In this document: positions 47,494-58,756 of the stretch, piece by piece
Layout: the number at the start of each line of letters is the position of its first letter
Numbering within the stretch: the first letter of the stretch is position 1
Assembly (NCBI GenBank): GCA_021234155.1
Contig: JAJEKV010000036.1
Coordinates: forward strand, 12,723,426 to 12,787,425
DNA: 64,000 nucleotides
Direction of reading: 5' to 3'
Origin: Isoetes taiwanensis
Taxonomy: Eukaryota; Streptophyta; Lycopodiopsida; Isoetales; Isoetaceae
The notes under the pieces: generated by a model
Database searches by the model: none
What the model was told of the DNA's origin: nothing
Seen by the model: the letters and a program-made list of their open reading frames with translations, nothing else
Made by a program: the position numbers and the translations under genes

Positions 47494-47640
47494 TAGGTTG
47501 GGTTTGCACAGAATGTCGTCTTGGACGTTGCCCTATTTTACCATGTGCAAATAGAGCATGGCTTGTGACTACGCTCGAAAAACGGCGAGTCATTTTGCAT
47601 GACTCCGATGAATCTCAATGGCGCATGTGAATCCAGCCTA
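47494..47640. mobile_element. Second MITE of the 47099 family
   Basis: TAGGTTGGGTTTGCAC at 47494 pairs with GCGCATGTGAATCCAGCCTA ending at 47640. It is 147 bp and the termini resemble those of the 47099-47202 element. Confidence 0.6.
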
Positions 47641-48089
47641 AAAAGGGGGGTTTGGCGATATATTCAATCCCAAATTAATTTCATTGAGCAGTTATAAATG
47701 GGATAGGAGTTCAGGCAAATCCTAAGGTACATTAGTGAAATTTGGAGCAACTAATCTTGTAAATCGATAGAGCATATTTGTTCGGGCATGCAGTGGATTC
47801 TTCCTTCTGTGGTATTTGAGCTTATAGCTTTTCTTCTTTATTTGCTTGGTTTGTAAACCCAACTTAGCTTCAAATTTCTAAACTGAGAAGTCGTAAGGCA
47901 CATCGATGGAGTTTGGAACAAAGTTATGTTGCAAAACATTGGAGCAATTATTGATGGCAAATGTTGGAGCTAATTTGTTGGTGCAAATTCATTGATGCAA
48001 ATCGTTGGAGCAAATTCGTTGGTGCAAGTAGATCCTTCTTCCTAACTGCGTTGTTCAACAGCATATTACAAGCAGGCTTCCCCCTCCCC

Positions 48090-49320
48090 CCAGTGGACCA
48101 CTAGCAGGGTTGTTCCCATCTACAAGGCAACTGACCCAAAATTGCATGGCCAAGCATTATCAGTTGACGAGGTGGCCAGAGGCAGCAGAGGCGCGAGCCC
48201 TCATGCAGGCAGGATTCAGGCCTCGGCACTTAACCATTGATCATATCAGTTAATGGTAAGTGAGCTAGTTAATAAATTAAATTAAATATCTTCACATTGC
48301 GAACTTTGATTGAAGATAGCAGTTACTACCAGTAAGACCTCTATTGCTGCTTCGTCGAGTTTGCCAAGGCTTTTAACACTTTACCTTGGGAAAAGTTGTG
48401 GAAAAGATTGCAACAGTTGGAGGCCGCTATAGACCTGCAGAATGCAGTATACTGGTTATATGAGATATGCCCAGGCCAGCTGGAATCATCAGTCCAACCA
48501 TCCAATAGTAGTATTGGGGTCCACCAGGGATCCCCTCTCTTTCTAATACTGTTTGTTCTTTACATTGATTGGTTGGAAAGCTGTCTTGCAGAGAATGGGG
48601 GCACGGGAGCTCATTTTTTGCACTAGATCACCAGGTAGCTCATACACACTTATGATGTGGACCTCTTAACTTACACCTAGGAAGACATGCAGCGCCATTT
48701 GGGTGCCATGGACACATTTTGACAGGCCACTGACATGCATGTTAATTTAGCCAGAACTAAGGTGTTGCTCGTCTGGTCCTCACCTCAGGCAAGGCCTCCT
48801 TCATTCACTTAACGAGAGTAAAAAGTGGAGGCAACATCCACCTATAAGTATTTGGGCGTGGAGTTTCCTTCTACCATGTACTAGAACACTTCTGTCCGAT
48901 TGCGAGTGACAGCGGGCTGAAAAGAGCTCTGTATGCAATGCAGAACAACAGTCACAAAGGGGAGATGTATGACTAGACCCATCAGTCACACTTATTTCGG
49001 GTCTTAGTGGAGCCTATTCTTCTATACGAGGTCGAACTCTTGGACCCGATGGTGTCTTTTGCCACTTGGAATAACTTGGAACAAGTGCAAAAAGCCTTCC
49101 TAGCTGGGGTGCTAGGGGTAAATTCCACGGTCCCGTGCCCTCGTTGTCAATATCTCACTATAGACTGGAGATCCCAATTTTGGACAGGCGTCATGACACT
49201 TCATGCAAATTGGACTCCTGCCCACATTAGCATGGACCCCTGTTGGGATCCTCGATTTGTAAGATGCCATGCTTGGCAGGAAGGTGAAACATTGGCTAGC
49301 ACGCAAAATTAGATTTACAT
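48090..49320 (+). pseudogene. LINE reverse transcriptase relic
   Basis: Broken plus-strand frames read in order as a non-LTR RT. QAGFRPRHLTIDHI lies near 48210 (the GFR fingers motif). FAKAFNTLPWEKLWKRL, from about 48358, is equivalent to the first palm Asp motif, with N for the usual D. GVHQGSPLFLILFVLYI is near 48518 (the GxRQG motif). TYLGVEF is near 48848. FRVLVEPILLYEVELL and QKAFLAGVLGVN fall at 49000-49120. Stops and frame changes are frequent. No endonuclease, poly(A) tail or duplication was identified. Confidence 0.75.
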
Positions 49321-51000
49321 TCCAAATGAAAGAAGTTGGAAAAACCATGCTCAGGCACTGTGCTTTGCACTTTTCTCTGGAGCTTCTCAGATACTGCAGT
49401 CCTAGTGCCAGTGTTAGTGCTTTTGGGTTCGAACTTCTCCTTCTTCTCAAGCCCCATGAGGAGAACCCTAAAAAGGCACCCTAAAGAAGAGACCAAGGGA
49501 TCCAAAGATGTGAAGTCACCACAGCCTTAGAGCGTGAGTTCTCCACGACATAAATCACGGCTTTTATTAGCTAACGATCGTCAATTAAGGAGAATCCTCA
49601 GATATCAATAGAGATCTTAGGAATAAATAACCGTTATCTCGAATAGCAACTTTGCCATTATGGGGCTAAGACCATTGTACTATATATATCTGAAGCATAG
49701 ACTTAAGATGTCAGACAAGATTAGCTTTCTTCTTGTTTTCATCCCTGCATTTCAGGCGAGACTTTTTGTATGTCATCATCATCTCATCAAGAGATCCTCA
49801 TTTGTCATTGATGTTTCTTTTGTTCCTTTCCTTCATTCCATTCTTTTGTACTTAGTTATTTTGCAAAACTCCACGTGATACTCTTTGCTCAGGATCTGCC
49901 CATTTCATTCAAAAGTCTTCACTGAAGATTGTCTTGCAGGTGATCCAGAAATCAATTAAGACCCAAAACAACATTTATCATACTATGTTGAAGTGATGTC
50001 GATAAATGTTTTTAGAGAAAAAATACAATGACATTTCTCCTCCCTTGACTGGCACAGGTTCAAATTTTTGTAAAAAAAAATTAGTAAAGTGGGTGGCATG
50101 ATCCAAAATGAAAGGATCTAGATTAGTGCAGATTTGCTTGAAACAACAAATGCTTTGAATAGAGTGGCAAACCTTCAAGCTCATGGAAAATTGTTATTTC
50201 CTGCCACACGTTTGAAGCAGGAAAAAACATAGCAAATTTTAGAAAAGAAGGTTGGATGTAATGGTAAGGAAATCACTTATAAGCATAGTTGACAAAATTG
50301 TGTATGCTTCAAAGGAAGGAAGGAAGTATACTTTAACGTCCGCGGAGGCCAAACTTGACCTATGAGACGGTACATGCAGTACACAAAGCAGATAAAACCA
50401 CAGCAAAAAGACAAATGCTACTATACAATGTCTCCCTACTACTGGGATGAAAAAACCCCCACATGGGAGGAAAAACCCTGGTAATAGGCTCTCAGATCCC
50501 TTGTCCTATAAGGGATTCTCTGACGGTAGAGACTTGCAAAATGTAGGATGCGAGACGTGCGGTGCCGCAGAGCATCTAAGATCAGCATGTGTTGCTCGGA
50601 TATGCGTATATGTCGGACACTCTTGCAGAGCATGGTGCTCATCCTCCACTGTCCGCATATGGCAACACTGGCATATTCTCTCATGCCGGGGGATTCTCTG
50701 CCCTCCATCTGTAGTCCAACGACCTGTCTCAATTCTGAAAAGGAAGATATGAAAGAAGAACAGGAGATATATTTGAGAGTTGGCATTTGTTGTAAAGAGA
50801 TAAGAGCTACCACATGGTGGATTGTCGTTTCACGCATGAAGACTGTAAGATGACTTTACAAATGCACCTGATTGAAGGGAAGCATGAGGATCCCAAAGCT
50901 TCATCCATGTACTATGCATGTGATCTGGCATAATTGTTTTCATACGTTCCTGCATTTGCTCAAATCATAATCTTGTAGCCCGAATTGTTTTTTTTTAATT
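49321..51000. other. Spacer with one repeat fragment
   Basis: At 50318-50480 a segment starting GGAAGGAAGGAAG, then TTTAACGTCCGCGGA, resembles that at 20551-20610 and continues with GGGAGGAAAAACCCTGG. It may be one end of a shared retroelement family. The minus-strand frame at 50837-50439 (132 residues) is open but not recognised. Confidence 0.35.
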
Positions 51001-51850
51001 CTAGGCATCCTTTTAACTGATTATACCTTATATGTCATTGAACAAAAATTTATACCACAGCAGATCCAAATAGAATTTGCCACTAGTATTTTGCTTTGTA
51101 AGCCTATATCTATCATGCCTATCCCTCCTTAATTTTCCCTCTTGCATTTCCACCAGGCAATTTTTACAAACGCTTATTCCTTGCCACCCTAAATGAAGTT
51201 TATAATCATTCATATGCCTTATTAGGGGAGCCAATAAAAGTGATGATACATATTGATGCATGCCATATAACATGCTTTGCTACTACAATCCTTTAGCCAC
51301 CGATAGCTTTGCGACTTCGACCAGTTTAAGTGATTTTGTAGACCAAGTATCATCTCATCCTAGATCCTAGTTGTATGGACACTAATATTGACTGGTATTC
51401 ACATAAGCTCAGGGCATTCTGTTTCACGAATGATTTTCCATGGGAGACATTGAAGATAGTTAGAATGTGGGCCCTCTTCTGCCCACTATGTGCAGAACAT
51501 TTCTTTCTTTTGGTTAATGAGGCATCCTGACTCCAATGACAATGTTTCAAGCAATTGGCTTGCACTCCTTAAGTTGTTTTCCTCTGCTAGTAAGGATAGG
51601 AAAGAGTTGTCTGCATATTGATTACGTATTTGTTGTGATCCATCCCACCTTTATATTCCTTCTAGTAAACATCCTCTTGAAGCTTGAAGGAAGAATTGTT
51701 CTATACTGATATTGAATAGAAATCGGCGCTAACAGGCATCCTTGCCTAATGCCTTGTTTAATATCAAAATTACAAGAGGATTTACCAAGGAGTAAAATTG
51801 ATGCACGTGTGAGTACAATAACTTCTTGACATTGTTTCTGAAAGCTTTTC

Positions 51851-51854
51851 CACA
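51851..51854. repeat. T2 target-site duplication, left (CACA)
   Basis: Abuts the left terminus; its partner is at 54876-54879. Confidence 0.85.
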
Positions 51855-53569
51855 AACAATGTTTAAAATGAAACGCACTAATTTAAGAAGTGCGTTTGAA
51901 AGATTCCTCTAAAAAATCTAAAAATCTTACGATTTAGCTAAAAAGAGGCTTTGGTCGTTTTTAGCCAAACATTACGTAAAACTTTTCTTGAAAATAGTGC
52001 TTTTGCATAGACATTTTGATAAAGAGAAGTTTCAAAAAAAAAAATCATCTTTTGGGGGGTAAACAAATTATTCTATAGACCAAGAAAATCACAAGTAGCA
52101 AAAACAGGAGAATTAGACAAAGATGTTTTAAGTTTGTTTGCGAGCATTTAAGGAATTGCATGTTGTAGGAGCCATCCGTTGTGATGCCACACAAAAAATA
52201 TTGGTAATGTTCTAGAAACCCAAAAACACAATAACATGCAATTGTAAGCATAGCATACAAATTCTGAAATACTAAGCATAGCATAGCATACGTAGGTTTA
52301 GTATGTTATGCTATACAATCTTAGGTAATACTTGCTACATATGGCGGCCCAGCCTCCTTTTTTACAGTAGTAAAGTTGCTTCACGTCAGATTGCAACTTG
52401 ATTATCGATGATTGAAAATAAAATTGTCAAATGGTAAGACCATGAAGGATGCAATTAGCTTTGTGGTTATTGCACTTCATGAACAAGGTAGGACCTCCTT
52501 GTAGAAATTGTACAATACCATTTGAATAGTCCAAAGAGAAGAAAAAACATTCAAAATGGGACTAAATAGACCATGCCATAAGAAGACAATAAGCTAACAT
52601 ATATGGAATTAAAAAATGTCTTTAGCGCAGCAACATGTATAATAAGGCTATCTTCCAATCTGCTGGAATCACACAAAGACAACCAAAGGGCTAAACATCA
52701 CGAACATTTGAACTCATAATGAAGTAAATAGAAATGTGAGTCGATGGACCAAAACAATGAGCTAAATATATGATGCACACTTGATAAGAAGATAAAAATA
52801 AGTTCTTATTACGTATGTTCTATGGCGAACATAGAACATATCAAAAGAGCTAAACATCCGCTTGAAATGGAAGCCCGGTCTATTGCTACATTATACTTTA
52901 TAAGTAGTTAAAACTGAATGACCGAGCTCGGCAAGGGCGATTCATGCCACATCTCCTACCAACTTGTCGAAAGCGGTATAAAAGTTGCAAAGTTGCAGCC
53001 TCATACGATTTGCAAAGTTGGGAAGACCGAAGTTGTCTTTGCTTGAGGCGATACTAATCATAGCATACTAAACCTTTTCAAATTCTCAAGAAGAGCAATA
53101 TCTTGAATTTTGAATCATGTACAGTGGAAAATCTGCAACAACATGATCAAACAAGAGTTTTTCAAAAACATGTGCAGTAAGATTGAACAAGAATGCGCAG
53201 CAAGAATGCGCATAAAGATTGAACAAGAACGTAAACAGGTTGAAAAAAAGAGGTGCATTATACTTAGAGATACTTCAAAAACCTTCCTTAATTTCCTCTT
53301 CAAACAGAGGACATTTTTGTTTCGAGACAGCCCAAGGGGCCAAACATTAAGTATTTGCAACTTTCCTAGTGAAACGTTGCTGGAAAAATCAAATCATTCC
53401 CTAACCTCAATGGCGATACACAACCAACAAATAACTAAGATCAAATTTAAGCTAAAATAACAAAGCCAAACCTCTCGCTTTCGAAGCGCATCAACCGGTA
53501 CAACAGGAGTTTTCACAGATTAGGTTTTGAAGATGACAACCATTTTTGCTGCATCATAGAAAATCACAG

Positions 53570-53910
53570 AAAATCTGAATCAGCCTATAAAGCTTATGTA
53601 TGCCTGTTATAAAGCTTATGTATGCCAATAAGAGCCTCATCTCACGGATATAAAGCTTATGCAAATCATGTTGTAGAAGTCCGATAGAGTTTGTAGAAGT
53701 CCGATTTAGAGAGAAGTCCGATAGAGCAACACGAAGAAATGAGCAAGATGCATTGTAACACGAAGATAGAGCAACACGAAATGTAGAGTCGTCGGCGTCC
53801 AAAAGAAATGAATCACGAACCCTAAACTGGCCGCATCAACAAAACCTTCATTCAGAAAAAAACCTAAACTTTCATTCAACCCTAAACTGGCCGCATCAAC
53901 AAAACTTTTG
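53570..53910. repeat. Shuffled short repeats inside T2
   Basis: Iterated blocks: ATAAAGCTTATGTATGCC (three), GTAGAAGTCCGATAGAG-like (three), GAGCAACACGAA (two), and CCCTAAACTGGCCGCATCAA at 53820 and 53879. Confidence 0.85.
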
Positions 53911-54036
53911 CTTTTTTCTTTCATTTTCAGATGAAACTCATGCTCTAAGAAACTCCAAAGATCAAGAAACTCCCCGCATTCGTTAGAATATAAAAAAATC
54001 CCAAAGCTTCCTTCACAAAAAAACTTTTCCTAGTCT

Positions 54037-54412
54037 CGGTATAGATTTATACCGTCAAGAGGAAAACGAGATGTAGAACATATTTTGCCTTGTTTTATCC
54101 AACCCAGGGCATGTTATATCTATGCAATGTCACGTTATAACCATGAAGATAGTTTTATATAAATGATTTTTTGTGTGTTATAGCATACTAGAGTTGTAGC
54201 ATAACGTTTCTAAAGAGAGCTCGCGGTATAAATTTATACCGTGGCTTCCCGTGTAAAAATATGTCGGTATAAATTTATACTGCTCCCGCTCTTTTCCTGT
54301 GGGGTGATGGTATAAATTTATACCGCTTTTGAACTTTCTGGCGGTATAAATTTATACCGCTCGAGTTGTCTCTCCGTGCACTGCTTGAGCTCACGTGGTA
54401 TAAATTTATATT
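54037..54412. repeat. T2 palindrome array, six copies of the GGTATAAATTTATACC palindrome
   Basis: Copies at about 54037, 54223, 54265, 54308, 54341 and 54395. The 54341-54360 copy is the perfect 20-mer seen in T1. Spacing is irregular and the last copy has lost one arm. Confidence 0.93.
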
Positions 54413-54875
54413 TTTATGCCTCTTGAGCTCACCTATGCTTCAAATTCATATCGTCCAACAAATGTGGGGGAAATTAAAGCCGCAAAATATAACTTTGTTC
54501 AAAATGTCAAATGTATTAGATTTTTTACAATTTTGTTTAAAAAATTATAGTGGTTTTAAAAACTTTGAATATTATATGCTTTTGTTACTCTAGTGGAATT
54601 GCTATTTGTTTCAATGTCAAATTTTTTATTGTATTTAGATTTGTTAGTATTTTTCATATCAAACTAGGGGGCCAAAACGGGGCAATAAACAATTTTGCAT
54701 GTAAGCTAAGTTCAATTACCCCCTCAAAAAGGGTACCTAAAATGTCCAAAATGTCACGCTTGTCACAAATAGATCGTGAAAATGGACCTTTTTTGGGGAA
54801 TTTTAGGGAATCTTTTAAAGATTCCTTTTGAAGTGCGTTTGGAGTAAATTAGTGCGTTTCATTTTAAACTTTGTT

Positions 54876-54879
54876 CACA
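54876..54879. repeat. T2 target-site duplication, right (CACA)
   Basis: Partner of the CACA at 51851-51854. Confidence 0.85.
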
Positions 54880-55200
54880 TCCCAACTTTAACAACATTTT
54901 ATCCAAGACGCTCCACCTGATACTGTCATATGCTTTAGTAAAATCCAACTTGATATGAGCCACTTTTTGTTTTGTTTTTCTAACCCAATATAGACTTCGA
55001 ATGTTCCTCCCTGGAAGAAATCATAATTGTACATAAGAGACATTGTCTACCAGTATGGGCTTTATTTTTTTCTGTCAAAGCCTTTGCTATAGTGTTGTAA
55101 AACACAGACAAATGCGTGATGGCATAAATCGTTGATGATGGTTGGAGCTTTATGTTTTGGGATCAACGAAATATGACATATATTTAGTTTTGCATCCAAT

Positions 55201-56534
55201 GAGATATGAACTGTATTTAGTTTTGCAAGCTTGTGTAAAATCTATGTAGGTTGAAAGGATGTCTTCGTTTATCCATTCTCAATAACTTTATAGAACTTCT
55301 TTTGATGTCCATCCATTCGTCTACTTGTTGATTTTCTTCTGATTCTTGTTTTTTTTTTTCCTTTTTTAATCTTTGCATCTTGGTCATCTCCTTTTTTGGC
55401 TCTGCTCTGGATCGTGGCTGACAGCTCTGCTTTAGATCTGGAGGCACTCCTATAGCATGCTATTGGAGGGGCATGTGGAGGTTATAGAAGCCAACAAAAG
55501 ACAAGCATGTATCGTGTTGGAGCTATGGAAAAGGATCGACAAACCTAATTGAAGTTGAAGCTTTCAAAAGCTGACAGGATTTCATGAAGGTATGCAATAT
55601 TATTTGTTGTTGTTATTTTCTTGTTTTTTTTTGTCTTTTCCCCCATTTTTAGTTCAAAACATTTTCTTGGCCAAATTTCTTTCTAAAATCACAAATTTGA
55701 GCCTGATCTGCATCAGAATTGAAGAAGATCTACCAGTTGCGCGTGTAGAGGGCCAACTACACTCGATTCCTTACATCCTAAGCTTTCTATGGATGTGAAA
55801 ATTTTCAGAATTATCAAACAGGGATTAAGATTTACATGTGGTTTCCTCTGTGGCTCTCCATCAGAATTGTGAAATTCTCTTTTAACCAATCAATTGTTCC
55901 TGGATAATCTCTTCCATCAAGAATACACCTTTGTCCCAAGCTGCACTGAATTTGAAACGAAAATGCTAAATTCTTGGTTAGAAGAATTCATTGGAAACAA
56001 CAAGATCTCCGCTACAGGAATATTCATGACTATATCTAAGTTTTCTAACATATGCAACCAAATTTAGGTGATAATCAAATGGCCATTATATCTAGATTTA
56101 CACAGAAAAATCTTGCCTCCTTCCGTAGTTCAGGGGGCCCCTTAAATTTTACATTTTTTGGTACATCCCATGCAGAATGCAAACTATGATATAACAGGGA
56201 GAGTAGGGCCCTATTGCAACACAGAGACCCCTCTCTCCCTATATATAAATATATTCTAATAACCAGAACAATGGGATATCAGTATATTGAAAGCTTACAG
56301 TAATCTTTTAAGAGTCCTCGTTAAGTCGTCAATATCATAAGATAGCCCTGGAAAACTATTTTATCTCAACGTCTTGAGCACGATTCTAATAATGTTTGTT
56401 TTGAGAAATCCATTGTTGCAAAAGGCCATGATTAAACCTAGGACATCCTCTGCAACAGTTATTGGATTGGAGTGTGCGTACACATAAAAAACGATATGAG
56501 AAATGATGACTTTAGAAGCCTGTCCATACGGTCT
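55201..56534. other. Spacer before Gypsy-2, no gene seen
   Basis: AT-rich and stop-rich in all frames. The last five bases, GGTCT (56530-56534), would be the left target duplication of Gypsy-2, but the right end is outside the window. Confidence 0.4.
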
Positions 56535-58177
56535 TGTGACGTTCCAAGGGAATATACGCCATAAATACATATATTCCTGGACTCGTCACCATACAAGTCT
56601 ACCTAGGTAGCCTTGTATGCCTCGGATAAGTGGCAAGGGGTGCACATCTAAGTTAATTGTTAACTTAGATAACCTTAGGATAAGGCCCATTTCCACATGG
56701 CCTTATCCTATTGGGCAACCGCCACACAGCCTTATTTTAGTGGTGCCACGTGGCATCCCACGTGGACCCACACCTATATGAGCCCTAACCCTAACCCTAG
56801 ACCCTTTTTCCTGACCTAGCACCTGAGCTCTCATCCACGTGCCCGAAACCCCGTTTCGAGCACCGTTCGTCATAGTCTAGCCTGGAGCAGCGGCCCCTGG
56901 AAGGTGTGTATGATCGTAGAGGGAGCAAGCCTTCGAACCACGTCTAGAAGCATGGAGACGCCAGGGATGGGAGGAAGCGCTTCTGGAGGAGGTAGGTTGA
57001 GTAGAGTTCATGTTAGTTCATCTGGAAGTTAGCACTCCAGAGGGGTTAGTGATTCGTGTCTAGAGTAGAGCCACCCTAGATCCTTTGTTGAACATCTTGA
57101 ACCCTAATCAAGGAACCCTAACTGTTAGTTAGCTATGTATGTTAGGTTAAGATGTTCATATGATATTGATATTGATCATGATGTGATGTATGTGATATTG
57201 GTTGATCATGTGCTCCTCTTGTATTGGGAAGGGGGGTAGAGACCTAGGGCCATATGTAGTATGCTCCTAGTGTAGATCCCTTAGTTCCTATTAGTTGCGG
57301 CCTGTGCATAGGAACCCACCGGGCTATGGAAGCTATGATATGACTCAGCACCACACAACGGGGCTAGAGGCAAGATGGAGGGTGGATCCCTGCCGAGTGG
57401 GGGCTTCGGGGGATCCCACAGTGGGCTAGGCTTATGGTCGGTCACCTCGTGTGGGCCGAGCATGGGTCCCACACCTCTCTGGGGCAATGGTGTCCCTGCC
57501 TCTCAAGAGTTGCAAGTGTCGGCTTGGCTCTTGTTTTGGGGGTTCGGTCGGCACGCAATGCGTGTGTCGCCACGATTCTCTAGCCGCCCGTGGAGCCTCT
57601 AGACCCCGGGAAGGGGAGATGCAACCCTTCCTACCTCGTCGGACCAGGGAGATGCAACCTGGAGTAGTCCCGATGGGTGATGCCATGGGATTGCGTATCC
57701 GGAAGGTTAGAGTCATGCCACAGCTTGATCTAGCCCATCTGCAAAGTATGCACAGGAGGAGCGGATGGAGTGGTCAACCCTAGCCATTGTTTTATGCCAG
57801 CCCCGCCATTGTTATGACTCGGTCTGCTCTATCTTGAGGCCTATCTAGTCAGTCGACTACCCTATGTGTCAGAGCCACGGGTAGGAGCTATCATGTTTTA
57901 TGGCATATGATTATGTTCTTTGCATCTATGGATGTGCGGTTGAGCTACCCTCGAGGTAGCCTATTGTATTGTATTGCTAGTTCTGATGTGTTTATGCTTC
58001 CGCTGTGATAGGAGCCCATAGGGGAAGGGCGCGCAAGACACCTTCGTGTCCCCTTCCCGCACTACGGAGGTTCCAGAGTGCGGGATAGACGGAGGGCCTG
58101 TGCGGTTGTTGAGCCGGACGGGGGATTTCCTGCCGAGTGTATGGCCGGGCGCCGTATGTTTAGCAGGGAGCGTCACA
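56535..58177 (+). repeat. Gypsy-2 5' LTR (1643 bp)
   Basis: It begins TGTGACG and ends CGTCACA, a perfect 7-bp inverted terminal repeat with canonical TG...CA. One base separates it from the primer binding site. It contains the promoter-like cluster at 56747-56800. No second copy is in the window, so the boundary rests on these terminal motifs. Confidence 0.88.
56747..56800 (+). promoter_or_regulatory. G-boxes, TATA-like site and telomere-like repeat in Gypsy-2 LTR
   Basis: Two G-box cores CACGTG lie at 56747-56752 and 56759-56764. TATAT follows at 56775 and then CCCTAACCCTAACCCTAG at 56783-56800. G-boxes bind bZIP/bHLH factors in plants. The CCCTAA run matches plant telomere repeat or telo-box sequence. 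Spacing fits a core promoter just upstream of the LTR's R region, but no transcript evidence exists here. Confidence 0.5.
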
Positions 58178-58178
58178 A

Positions 58179-58190
58179 TGGTATCAGAGC
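58179..58190 (+). other. Gypsy-2 primer binding site (initiator Met tRNA)
   Basis: TGGTATCAGAGC, one base after the LTR terminus. Confidence 0.95.
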
Positions 58191-58756
58191 GATGTTCTTG
58201 GTTGACCAGGGACTAGCACTGACCATAACCATGAAAGTAGTCTAACAGGCCTATAGGGGTGTGAAATAAAAATTTCCACCATCGAGCCCCGAAAATAAGG
58301 GAAAATTTTTTTTTCTCTTAGGTAGTGGGTCCGGAGCAAGGTTAAGTGTTAGACGAAGGAATGAATGAGTCCAATTCATCTTCTAGTAAATTTGGAGTGA
58401 AAATTATGCATCTGCACCAAATTTCACCTAAAATGGGTCGAAGAATCATGCCAATCGGAGACCCGAGTGAAAAATGGCGCAAATCCATAATTAGCACTTC
58501 AAACCATTAGAAAATTCGAAAAATTTAAGGTATAATACGAATTAATACAGGGTTAATACATACATTAATAATTAAATAATTACTAAATATGGTGTAATTA
58601 ATAAGGGAGGCTAATAAATAGGGGTAATTATGGTGGGAGAATATTCCTAGGGACCCTCCTTTTTAAATATCTGACACCTCATTCTCTCTCCAAACCTTCC
58701 CCCCACCACCTCTCTCTTGCTCAGCTTTACGTCATCCATTTCTTGAACCGTAAGAT
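58191..58756 (+). other. Gypsy-2 leader, no frame recognised
   Basis: 566 nt of AT-rich sequence between the primer binding site and the ATG of the H3-like frame. A pyrimidine-rich run (58690-58725) precedes the ATG. Confidence 0.6.

Larger units (their letters stand above)
51855..54875. mobile_element. T2: 3.02-kb relative of T1, 4-bp TSD, nested in a LINE
   Basis: The left end AACAATGTTTAAAATGAAAC and the inverted right end AACAAAGTTTAAAATGAAAC match T1. The flanks are CACA at 51851-51854 and CACA at 54876-54879. The left subterminal hairpin (CGCACTAATTTAAGAAGTGCG) and the right end from about 54650 (CTAGGGGGCCAAAA, TGTCACRCTTGTCACAAATA, TTTTGGGGAATTTTAGGGAA) are shared with T1. A palindrome array lies 0.5-0.85 kb from the right end. 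No transposase. A plus-strand frame at 53110-53460 is lysine-rich but unrecognised. Confidence 0.9.
51030..55200 (-). pseudogene. LINE ORF2 (RT) relic split by transposon T2
   Basis: On the minus strand, sequence right of T2 (about 55080-54880) reads PGRNIRSLYWVRKTKQK, then HIKLDFTKAYDSIRW, the RT palm motif with its catalytic Asp. Sequence left of T2 continues the same domain. It reads WKSFQKQCQEVIV (51850-51810), IKQGIRQGCLLAP (about 51770-51735), NQYADNSF in place of the usual YADD motif (about 51625), then FIWGGKE and WKCKRENLGGIGMID (51205-51090), the typical LINE connection region. Removing T2 and one CACA restores co-linearity apart from a one-base frame difference. Several other stops and frameshifts are present. 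Confidence 0.85.

Noticed and set aside
53110-53460. Lysine-rich frame in T2 as a possible transposase
   Set aside because: There is no catalytic or zinc-finger motif, it is only 116 codons long, and I noticed no counterpart in T1.
56783-56800. Telomere or interstitial telomere tract
   Set aside because: Only three CCCTAA units are present, and they are inside an LTR promoter region.
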